Assembly: GCA_937915475.1 (NCBI GenBank)
Contig: CALGIR010000090.1
Span: forward strand, 1 to 5,854
Length of the DNA: 5,854 nt
Reading direction: 5' to 3'
From: an uncultured Bacteroidales bacterium
Lineage (GTDB): Bacteria > Bacteroidota > Bacteroidia > Bacteroidales > Tenuifilaceae
Shown here in pieces: positions 1 to 5,854 of the stretch (position 1 is the first letter of the stretch; the number at the start of each line of letters is the position of its first letter). The notes under the pieces were generated by a model. The model was not told where the DNA came from. It worked only from the letters and a program-made list of their open reading frames with translations, and did not search any database. The position numbers and the translations under genes are program-made.

Positions 1-2513
1 CCTCTGAAATACCAAATTGGATGTCCAACTTCAAATGCTGTACGTATTGGATTGTTTGTGCCGTCAACACCACCAGTTGCACCCTCTAGTCGCGAAATAG
101 AAGGATCTAGGTAAGTAACTTCGTTATGTAATGTAGTGAAGTTGGCACTGATAGAATAGCTGAAATCTTCACCAATATTATCTCTCCAAGAAGTCTCAAG
201 CTCAAATCCCCTATTAAGAACTGAACCAGCGTTTACAGTAGTTTCTGCCACACCAAGTTCAGGAACAGGTTTTATATTTACTAGAAGGTCTTCTGTTTTC
301 TTGTTGTAATAGTCTGCAGAAAAACTAAGCCTGTTTCTTAAGAATCTAAGTTCAACACCTAAGTCGAGCTGATCTGAAGTTTCCCATCTTAGATTAGGGT
401 TGGCCAGTCCCGAAGGTTTTGAACCATATGAAGGAGCAGCATTTTCAACGCCATACTGATACCACGAGCTGTTATATGCAATTGTGGTACTGTATCTGTA
501 GTTATTTAGAACATTGATATTTCCGTTTCTTCCCCATGAAGCACGCAATCTTAAGAACGAAAAAGTGTCAGTGTTTATATTTTCCGAAAAGAATTTTTCA
601 TTACTAACAGTCCAACCTGCCGAAAATGAAGGGAAGTACCCCCAGCGATTATCGGCGGGCAACTTAGATGAGTCGAATGCATCAGCACGGAAGTTTGCCT
701 GTAAGGTGTATCGATTATCAAAAGTATAAACGAGGCGGCCGAAGTAAGATAGCTGCGTAGAATTACCAGGTAGGTTTCCATAGCTTTTTACTGTTTTCTC
801 TTCACCGTCAACGATATTACTTTTCACATAATCCATATAACGGAAGTTAGGCTCATATCCTGTTAGTATATCTGGTCCTTGTGCACTGGTGCTCACGTTG
901 TCCCAACTATTCTCAATAAAAGACATACCTGCCATTGCTGTTATTGCATGCTGATCTAGAGTGATATTATAATTGGCAAAATTTTCAAATTGATAATAAA
1001 CACTTGTATTTACGTTTGCTGAGATATTGTAATCTTCAGACTTTGCCTGAGGAGTGGCATAATAAGGCGTATTAAAACTGTGAGCGTTGCTCTGCGCAAC
1101 CCTATAGCCCAAACGCGAAGTAATAACAAGTCCCTTTATAGGTTTTAGATTACCGTAAATCATACCACGCAATGTAATGCCTTTGTTCTCAGAGTCTACA
1201 CGGTCTCTTTGCAACAATGGGTTACCACTATCATCTGTAATATATTTTGAAGTTGCATAGTATAGTCCATTTTCGGGATTCCTAAGTATATTCTGTCCTT
1301 CATCATATGCCTGTTTCATTGTTGGTGCAAACTGATCGGGACTAGAATAGTACACAGGGGTTAACGGGTCAATTGTTAGCACCGAGTTCATTAATGAACC
1401 GTATTGGGTCATATGAGGAACAGACTTGGTAGACCATTTTTCTATTGAGTTGTTGGTACCCACCTGTAACCATTTCTTGATATTATAATCGGCATTGATT
1501 TGTGCAGATAGTCGTTTGTACACATCCTTATCACCTCTTACTATACCATCATTATGAATATAATTAAGAGAAGTAAAATAATTACCATTGTTATTACCAC
1601 CTTGAAAAGCAAGCGTATGCTTTTTACTCCACGAGGGGGTGAATACAGCATCAAACCAATCGGTATCAGTGCCATCGTAATTGTTTGCCTGTAACTGTGT
1701 CTCGATAGGGAGACCCGACATTTTCTTGTATTCTATAAAATCGGCAGCGCCAAATATCTGCGGTAGCCTGGCAAGACTTTGATTAGCATAACTCATATCA
1801 TATGTTATGGTTGAAGTACCTCTGGCAGATGCACCAGTTTTAGTTGTTACTAATACAACGCCGTTACCAGCTTGAGCCCCATAAATAGCAGCTGAAGCGG
1901 CATCTTTTAAGATTTCGATTGATTCAATCATAGATGGGTCTAGGTATTGGATATTATCAACCTGTAGTCCGTCAACAATAAGAAGCGGGCCAATATTACC
2001 CGAATTGGAAGAGTATCCACGTACACGAATACTGGCACCCTGACCAGGAGCACCAGAATTTGATAATACCTGCACACCCGAAGCCTTACCCTGTAAAGCT
2101 GCTGCTGCGTCAGAGGTAACAATGTTTTCTAATGCATCGGATCGTACAGATGAAATAGCTCCTGAAATGTCACTCTTTCGCATTGTACCATAACCCACTA
2201 CTACTATCTCATCAAGATCTGTAGCTGTTTCTTGTAAAACTACATTAATATTGGATTGATTTCCGACAACAACCTCCCATGTATCCATACCAACAAATGA
2301 GTATTGCAGTATCGATTCTGGTCCTGCTACAGTAATATAGTAATTACCATCCATATCGGTTATTACACCATGTTGTGTTCCTTTTTCCACGATGGTAACG
2401 CCTGGAATTGGATCACCCAGAATATCTCTAACAATACCCCTTACCTGCACTTGTGCATAGGAAGTAATGAAAAGACATAAGCTCATAAATAAGAATAGAA
2501 TTCTTTTTTTCAT
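1..2513 (-). CDS. SusC/RagA-family TonB-dependent outer-membrane transporter (C-terminus cut off by window edge)
   Basis: Family role: a TonB-driven outer-membrane channel that imports oligosaccharides, normally capped by a SusD lipoprotein encoded just downstream. The minus-strand frame is open from ATG at 2513 to base 1, giving 837 codons without a stop or frameshift. Residues 1-20 form a signal peptide (MKKR, hydrophobic core, cleavage after SYA). Residues 24-95 are a carboxypeptidase-regulatory-like domain (PIPGVTI, GVITDMDGNY). A TonB-box-like stretch (DEIVVVGYGT) covers 101-110. The plug domain spans about 110-227, with LQGKASGVQV, IRVRG, IVDG, IESIEILKDAASAAIYGAQ and NGVVLVTTKTG. The rest is beta-barrel, including a conserved RWGYFPSFSAGW segment near residue 630. 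Full relatives have about 1000 residues, so roughly 150-200 are missing. Met1 is preferred over Met10 because Met10 would lose the basic start of the signal peptide. No Shine-Dalgarno sequence is present. There is no STN domain. The substrate cannot be read from the sequence; the GH43 neighbour suggests arabinose- or xylose-containing glycans. Confidence 0.96.
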   Translation of the reverse strand, partial: MKKRILFLFMSLCLFITSYAQVQVRGIVRDILGDPIPGVTIVEKGTQHGVITDMDGNYYITVAGPESILQYSFVGMDTWEVVVGNQSNINVVLQETATDLDEIVVVGYGTMRKSDISGAISSVRSDALENIVTSDAAAALQGKASGVQVLSNSGAPGQGASIRVRGYSSNSGNIGPLLIVDGLQVDNIQYLDPSMIESIEILKDAASAAIYGAQAGNGVVLVTTKTGASARGTSTITYDMSYANQSLARLPQIFGAADFIEYKKMSGLPIETQLQANNYDGTDTDWFDAVFTPSWSKKHTLAFQGGNNNGNYFTSLNYIHNDGIVRGDKDVYKRLSAQINADYNIKKWLQVGTNNSIEKWSTKSVPHMTQYGSLMNSVLTIDPLTPVYYSSPDQFAPTMKQAYDEGQNILRNPENGLYYATSKYITDDSGNPLLQRDRVDSENKGITLRGMIYGNLKPIKGLVITSRLGYRVAQSNAHSFNTPYYATPQAKSEDYNISANVNTSVYYQFENFANYNITLDQHAITAMAGMSFIENSWDNVSTSAQGPDILTGYEPNFRYMDYVKSNIVDGEEKTVKSYGNLPGNSTQLSYFGRLVYTFDNRYTLQANFRADAFDSSKLPADNRWGYFPSFSAGWTVSNEKFFSENINTDTFSFLRLRASWGRNGNINVLNNYRYSTTIAYNSSWYQYGVENAAPSYGSKPSGLANPNLRWETSDQLDLGVELRFLRNRLSFSADYYNKKTEDLLVNIKPVPELGVAETTVNAGSVLNRGFELETSWRDNIGEDFSYSISANFTTLHNEVTYLDPSISRLEGATGGVDGTNNPIRTAFEVGHPIWYFR

Positions 2514-2588
2514 AGAAATAGAGTTTAATAATGTTTTATTTAAATTAAAATGAATTTCAACAATGAAGACATGTGTTTTGTTTTTATT

Positions 2589-2621
2589 GAAAATTATATC
2601 ATTATGTTTACGAAGCATAAA
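2589..2621 (-). promoter_or_regulatory. Candidate promoter for the SusC-like gene (Bacteroidota type)
   Basis: On the minus strand TTTA (2621-2618) is followed after 21 bases by TAATTTTC (2596-2589). The Bacteroidota consensus is TTTG, 19-21 bases, then TAnnTTTG, so 8 of 10 defined positions match. Transcription would start near 2584, leaving a leader of about 70 bases before the ATG at 2513. The surrounding sequence is very AT-rich, so chance matches are likely and the call is tentative. Confidence 0.35.
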
Positions 2622-2665
2622 AAAATGACTATTTACACACAGATGGGTTAAAAAATCTTTGCATA

Positions 2666-2723
2666 AGGAGGATTATTCTATTAATAATAAAAATATCCTC
2701 TGTAAAACATAAAAAATCCTCCT
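2666..2723. repeat. Three-copy ATCCTC/GAGGAT repeat cluster, possible operator
   Basis: AGGAGGATT at 2666-2674 and its exact reverse complement AATCCTCCT at 2715-2723 form a 9-base inverted repeat separated by 40 bases. A third copy, ATCCTC at 2695-2700, lies between them in the same orientation as the right arm. The two same-strand copies share AAAAnATCCTC (2690-2700 and 2711-2721) with a start-to-start distance of 21 bases, about two helical turns. Such spacing suits a dimeric protein bound to one DNA face, as for AraC-type regulators, and the neighbouring regulator has such a domain. The cluster lies 153-210 bases upstream of the transporter start codon and upstream of its candidate promoter. 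The role as operator is inferred. A very long-looped RNA hairpin is an alternative. Confidence 0.5.
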
Positions 2724-2800
2724 AGTTAACTATCACTAGATTCATATATTGTTATAACATTAGTAGTACATGGTTCGGATTATACTCGTTAAATTTCGAG

Positions 2801-2849
2801 GAGGCACCGAGCGAGGTACCAGCAAGGTATGAACATAATAGGTACTAGC
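2801..2849. repeat. G-rich cluster of degenerate AGGTA-like repeats
   Basis: AGG(T/C)A occurs at 2802, 2814, 2825 and 2840, so the spacing is 12, 11 and 15 bases. The best pair is AGGTACCAGC (2814-2823) and AGGTACTAGC (2840-2849), identical at 9 of 10 positions. GAGGCACC (2801-2808) and GAGGTACC (2813-2820) also match at 7 of 8. The patch is clearly richer in G and C than the sequence around it. It could be a decayed tandem repeat, a dispersed intergenic repeat or a set of protein-binding sites; nothing in the sequence decides which. Confidence 0.4.
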
Positions 2850-2958
2850 TATAGACTTGTATCGTATTTTGTCATATGTTTTGAAATACTGCTAGTAATG
2901 TGATAATGTTTTAGATTATTTTATTATCTTCGTGTTATCTACTGCCAAGATGAGTTAA

Positions 2959-2990
2959 TTTGTCTAATTATAATATATTACATAATTTAC
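2959..2990 (+). promoter_or_regulatory. Candidate promoter for the GH43 gene (Bacteroidota type)
   Basis: TTTG at 2959-2962 is followed after 20 bases by TAATTTAC at 2983-2990. The -33 element and spacing fit the Bacteroidota consensus exactly; the -7 element matches TAnnTT but not the final TG. Transcription would begin only about 5 bases before the ATG at 3000, giving an almost leaderless message. That short leader is a reason for doubt. Confidence 0.3.
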
Positions 2991-2999
2991 ATTTAAGAT

Positions 3000-4343
3000 A
3001 TGAGAAATAAAGTACTAAAGAAGAGAGGAATTTCATTCATTATCCTTACATTTTTTTTGTTTTCAGCATTTAGTCAGAATCCAATCATAAAGGATCAGTT
3101 TACTGCAGATCCAACGGCTAGAGTTTTTGAGGGGAAAATGTATATGTATACTTCTCATGATATACCAAGCCCTATAGAGCGACTAAAGGAGTGGTTTTGT
3201 ATGGAAGATTATCATGTGTTTTCTTCAGATAATTTGGTAGACTGGCACGATCATGGAGTAATTGTGAGTCAGGAAAATGTGCCATGGGTAGCCGCTGAGT
3301 CATACTCAATGTGGGCTCCCGACTGTGTGTATAAAGATGGAAAATATTATTTCTATTTTCCATCAACACCAGGAGGTGAGGTCAGACGAGGTTTTGCTAT
3401 TGGAGTTGCTATTTCGGATACCCCGTATGGACCATTCACCATAGAAGAAAAACCAATTGAAGGAATTTCGGGTATCGATCCGTGTGTGTTGATTGACAGC
3501 AACGGTGAGTCATATATTTATTGGTCGGGTCGTGGTATGTCTGTGGCCAAATTAAAAGACAATATGCTTGAACTAGATAGCGAGCCAATGCAAATAGAAG
3601 GTTTGCCAGAAGGTTTTAAAGAAGGTCCTTTTGTTTTTAAAAGGAACGATATATATTATTATACTTTTCCATGGGTACGCGAAGAAACCGAAACTTTGGC
3701 ATATGCAATAGGTGATAATCCGATGGGCCCTTTTGAATTTCAAGGAATTATTATGGAAGAATCGCCTACGGGATGTTGGACAAACCATCACTCAATTGTA
3801 GAGTATGAAAATCAATGGTATCTTTTTTATCATCACAACGACTATTCTCCCGATTTTGATAAAAACAGGTCCGCTAGAATAGATTCACTTTTTTTTAATG
3901 CTGATGGAACAATTCAGCAGGTAATTCCAACTCTCAGAGGTGTGGGTATCACTCCTGCTAATAGTATTATACATCTAGACAGATATTCAGCTGTAAGTCC
4001 CGAAGGTACTTCCATAGACTATGTTAATATGGATAACCTTTTTGATGGATGGAAACTTATTTTAAATAAGAAAGAAGCATGGACAAGTTATAATCGTGTT
4101 GATTTCGGTAAAACAAAACTTAGTGAGATTACAGCAAGAGTTTCATCCAAAACAGGCGGTACTTTGAGCCTAAGTTTGAATGAACCCTCCGGCAAGATCT
4201 TGGCAGAATTAAATGTACCCGCTGATAGTAGCTGGAAGGAAATTACTGTGCCTTTAAAAACTGTTCCAGAGGGAGTCCGCGATATTAAGGCATCCCTTAA
4301 CAGTGAAGGGAGTGTGGAAATTGACTGGATTAGCTTTAAATAG
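3000..4343 (+). CDS. Secreted glycoside hydrolase family 43 enzyme with C-terminal CBM6-like domain (probable arabinofuranosidase/xylosidase)
   Basis: GH43 enzymes are inverting five-bladed beta-propeller hydrolases acting mostly on alpha-L-arabinofuranosyl or beta-D-xylosyl linkages. This 447-residue protein starts with a signal peptide (basic MRNKVLKKR, hydrophobic core, likely cleavage between Ser25 and Gln26). No lipobox cysteine is visible, so a soluble periplasmic or secreted protein is likely. The catalytic domain covers about 27-325. Its expected triad is present: Asp37 in TADPTARVF as base, Asp160 in GIDPCVLID as pKa modulator, and Glu208 in KEGPFVFKR as acid. WTNHHSIVEYENQWYLFYHH (260-279) is a conserved late-blade motif. 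Residues about 322-447 resemble CBM6 (VDFG, GGTLSLSLNEPSGK, closing DWISF). A TAA stop lies two codons before ATG 3000 and the next in-frame Met is residue 47, so the start is secure although no Shine-Dalgarno sequence is seen. The gene is convergent with the regulator and divergent from the transporter, so it is its own transcription unit. Exact substrate and subfamily are undecided. Confidence 0.93.
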   Translation: MRNKVLKKRGISFIILTFFLFSAFSQNPIIKDQFTADPTARVFEGKMYMYTSHDIPSPIERLKEWFCMEDYHVFSSDNLVDWHDHGVIVSQENVPWVAAESYSMWAPDCVYKDGKYYFYFPSTPGGEVRRGFAIGVAISDTPYGPFTIEEKPIEGISGIDPCVLIDSNGESYIYWSGRGMSVAKLKDNMLELDSEPMQIEGLPEGFKEGPFVFKRNDIYYYTFPWVREETETLAYAIGDNPMGPFEFQGIIMEESPTGCWTNHHSIVEYENQWYLFYHHNDYSPDFDKNRSARIDSLFFNADGTIQQVIPTLRGVGITPANSIIHLDRYSAVSPEGTSIDYVNMDNLFDGWKLILNKKEAWTSYNRVDFGKTKLSEITARVSSKTGGTLSLSLNEPSGKILAELNVPADSSWKEITVPLKTVPEGVRDIKASLNSEGSVEIDWISFK

Positions 4344-4363
4344 AATTTAGCCCTGAAAATATT

Positions 4364-5854
4364 TCACCTGTTTGAATTTGTTTTCAATGTCTCCTGACTT
4401 ATAATTGAACTTGGAGTTATATTGTATTGTTTTACAAAACAGCGGGTGAAATATTTTGGATCATTAAAACCTACACGATAAGCAATTTCTGACACATTAT
4501 TATTTTTATTCAAATCTAGCAGTTTTTTTGCAACTTTAAGTCTATATAGAAGTATAAACCTTACAGGTGGCATTCCTGAAAGTGAAATAAACTTTTTGTA
4601 TACAATTGCGTAACTCATACCCAGATGAGATACTAGTTCTTTTACTCCAAAATTTGAGTCTTCGTAATTCTTATCTATTATGTCTATAGCTTCTTGCATG
4701 AACTGTTGGTCTGTATATCCTGCATCAAGCTCAGATAAATTTAAGCCACCTTCTATAAATTTCTTTTGACGTATGTCTCGGTTGTTCATTATGGCTTCTA
4801 TCTGAACCAGTAGCATTGTTTCATCAAAAGGTTTTGTGATATATCCATCTATACCGTTTTCAAAACTTTCTATATATGCTCTTTCGCTTGAATTAGCGGT
4901 AAGTAGCAGAAATGGGATATGACATAACTCCATATCATCTCTAATCCGTTTACATAGTTTTGCACCATCGTATACGGGCATCATCAAATCAGAAACAATA
5001 AAATCGGGTATTATTTTCTTAGCTGCTTCAAAACCAGTTTCTCCATTATTTGCTTCAGCAACGTTAAATTTAGGAGAAAGTATTTTTTTTATGTAGGCAC
5101 GCATATCTGGATTGTCCTCAACAAGTAGAAGATTTGGCTTTTCTTTATCGATGGGGATGAATGGAATAATTGTGTCTTCTACAGTAACTGGTTTTGAAAA
5201 TGCTTGTTCATTTACTATTTCAATACTTTCTGCAATAGATATGGGAAAGTAAAATCTAAAAGATACTCCAATGTTTTCTGACGATTTTAAAACGATTGTG
5301 CCATTAAGCAAATCAACTAACTTCTTTACAATGTGCAACCCAATTCCTGTACTGCTTTGACCATATTTAGTATAATCATTTTGTTTTGATGATCTGTAAT
5401 ATCGGTTGAAAATTATTTCTTTTTCTTTGTCATCAATAACACTGCCACTATTGGTTACAGATATATATTGAAGTAAATTTCCTGACTCTAGATCTCTAAA
5501 CTGATTGGCGTGTATAATTACCTTGCCCATGTTGGGAGTGTACTTAACAGCATTGGACAACAAGTTAAAGAGTATTTTATGAATATTCTCTTTGTCGGCT
5601 ACCACAAAATCGTGACTTAGTTTATAATATGTTTCTAGTTCTATATCTCTTGAATTAAAAAGACTTGAGAAATCGGAGGCTGTTTGATTTAGAAGTTTTT
5701 CTAGATTAAATGTCGTTGGATGCAAAATCATGTTATTGGTATCTATCTTTTGAAGGTCGATGAGCTGATTGACCATTGAAATAAGATAGCGTGCATTTCT
5801 ATTAATTATTTTTAAATCGTCCTTAATAGCGATGTCTTTATTTTTACTAATCAG
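4364..5854 (-). CDS. Hybrid two-component system sensor/regulator, C-terminal part (N-terminus beyond window edge)
   Basis: This is the cytoplasmic part of a one-protein sensor kinase plus transcription factor of the type that controls PULs. The frame stays open to the window edge, so 496 residues are visible. ATG at 5776 is internal: the 26 codons before it encode the end of the HisKA helix (INRNARYLISMVNQLID). Numbering from the first full codon, the ATPase domain spans about 70-205, with N-box NLLSNAVKYT (97-106), G1-like VTNSGSVID and G2-like TGIGLHIV (169-176). The receiver domain spans about 240-360, with acidic pair Glu246-Asp247, phospho-acceptor Asp289 in VSDLMMP, Thr319 and Lys341. 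An AraC-type domain with two helix-turn-helix units fills 382-486; the second holds IAYRVGFNDPKYFTRCF. The phosphorylated kinase histidine and the periplasmic sensor domain are outside the window. The stop is 20 bases from the convergent GH43 stop. The likely targets are the adjacent transporter operon and perhaps the GH43 gene, by inference from gene neighbourhood. Confidence 0.95.
   Translation of the reverse strand: MISKNKDIAIKDDLKIINRNARYLISMVNQLIDLQKIDTNNMILHPTTFNLEKLLNQTASDFSSLFNSRDIELETYYKLSHDFVVADKENIHKILFNLLSNAVKYTPNMGKVIIHANQFRDLESGNLLQYISVTNSGSVIDDKEKEIIFNRYYRSSKQNDYTKYGQSSTGIGLHIVKKLVDLLNGTIVLKSSENIGVSFRFYFPISIAESIEIVNEQAFSKPVTVEDTIIPFIPIDKEKPNLLLVEDNPDMRAYIKKILSPKFNVAEANNGETGFEAAKKIIPDFIVSDLMMPVYDGAKLCKRIRDDMELCHIPFLLLTANSSERAYIESFENGIDGYITKPFDETMLLVQIEAIMNNRDIRQKKFIEGGLNLSELDAGYTDQQFMQEAIDIIDKNYEDSNFGVKELVSHLGMSYAIVYKKFISLSGMPPVRFILLYRLKVAKKLLDLNKNNNVSEIAYRVGFNDPKYFTRCFVKQYNITPSSIISQETLKTNSNR

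Larger units (their letters stand above)
2514..2999. other. Divergent intergenic control region between the transporter and GH43 genes
   Basis: This 486-base stretch separates two genes read in opposite directions, so it must hold start signals for both. It is strongly AT-rich except for a G-rich patch around 2797-2849. I see no convincing protein gene, tRNA or rRNA in it. It contains two promoter candidates, an ATCCTC/GAGGAT repeat cluster, a perfect 10-base palindrome (TAGTTAACTA, 2723-2732), an 8-base palindrome (GTTATAAC, 2751-2758) and a cluster of AGGTA-like repeats. The region is long for a simple divergent promoter pair, which leaves room for regulator binding sites or a small RNA. 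Confidence 0.8.

Noticed and set aside
514..781. Short open frames on both strands near 514-781
   Set aside because: The plus-strand one is antisense to the transporter gene and the minus-strand one is out of frame with it; the transporter translation is intact and conserved throughout this stretch.
1940..2122. A 60-codon minus-strand open frame
   Set aside because: It is a shifted-frame shadow of the transporter's conserved plug domain and has no family-like features.
2658..2689. Plus-strand promoter from TTTG at 2658
   Set aside because: The sequence at the -7 position (TAATAATA) lacks the TTTG half of the consensus.
2664..2725. Small ORF after the AAGGAGG sequence
   Set aside because: No ATG, GTG or TTG start lies at the right distance; only an ATT-started frame of about 17 codons exists, and Bacteroidota rarely rely on Shine-Dalgarno sequences.
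2902..2928. GATAAT / ATTATC inverted pair as a terminator or operator
   Set aside because: It is a 6-base A/T-rich stem with a 15-base loop in AT-rich DNA and can easily occur by chance.
3172..3791. Two minus-strand open frames of 65 and 72 codons
   Set aside because: Both lie antisense within the GH43 catalytic domain and have no recognisable motifs.
4354..4366. TGAAA-ATA-TTTCA hairpin between the convergent genes as a terminator
   Set aside because: The stem is only 5 mostly A-T pairs and no T-run follows on either strand, so it does not look like a working intrinsic terminator.
1..5854. CRISPR array, insertion sequence, phage or defence system
   Set aside because: No regular repeat-spacer pattern, transposase motif, terminal inverted repeats or defence-type domains were seen on either strand.

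Overview
The window looks like one end of a polysaccharide utilization locus (PUL) from a low-GC member of the Bacteroidota. The evidence is a SusC/RagA-type TonB-dependent transporter, a secreted GH43 glycosidase and a hybrid two-component sensor/regulator side by side. Start codons have AT-rich leaders without Shine-Dalgarno sequences, and promoter candidates resemble the TTTG / TAnnTTTG type. The abundance of hybrid two-component systems suggests Bacteroidales, Marinilabiliales or relatives, but the genus cannot be read from this sequence.

Layout. Bases 1-2513 (minus strand) encode the first 837 residues of a SusC-like outer-membrane transporter; the C-terminal barrel runs off the left edge, where a susD partner would be expected. 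Bases 2514-2999 are a 486-base divergent intergenic region. It holds a candidate promoter for each flanking gene, a cluster of ATCCTC/GAGGAT repeats with a 21-base direct-repeat period, a 10-base palindrome and a G-rich patch of degenerate AGGTA repeats. Bases 3000-4343 (plus) encode a complete secreted GH43 enzyme with a CBM6-like C-terminal domain. Bases 4364-5854 (minus) encode the C-terminal 496 residues of a hybrid two-component system: end of the dimerization helix, ATPase, receiver and AraC-type DNA-binding domain. Its sensor half lies beyond the right edge. The GH43 and regulator genes converge with only 20 bases between them.

How the genes may work together (inference from PUL biology). 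The regulator would sense an oligosaccharide in the periplasm, be phosphorylated on its own receiver domain, and use its AraC-type domain to activate the transporter operon and perhaps the GH43 gene. The transporter would import glycan fragments, and the GH43 enzyme would trim arabinose or xylose side chains or ends. The transporter has no N-terminal STN domain, which argues against control by an ECF sigma/anti-sigma pair and fits control by the neighbouring regulator.

All three genes belong to well-known families. The least explained part of the window is the intergenic region.
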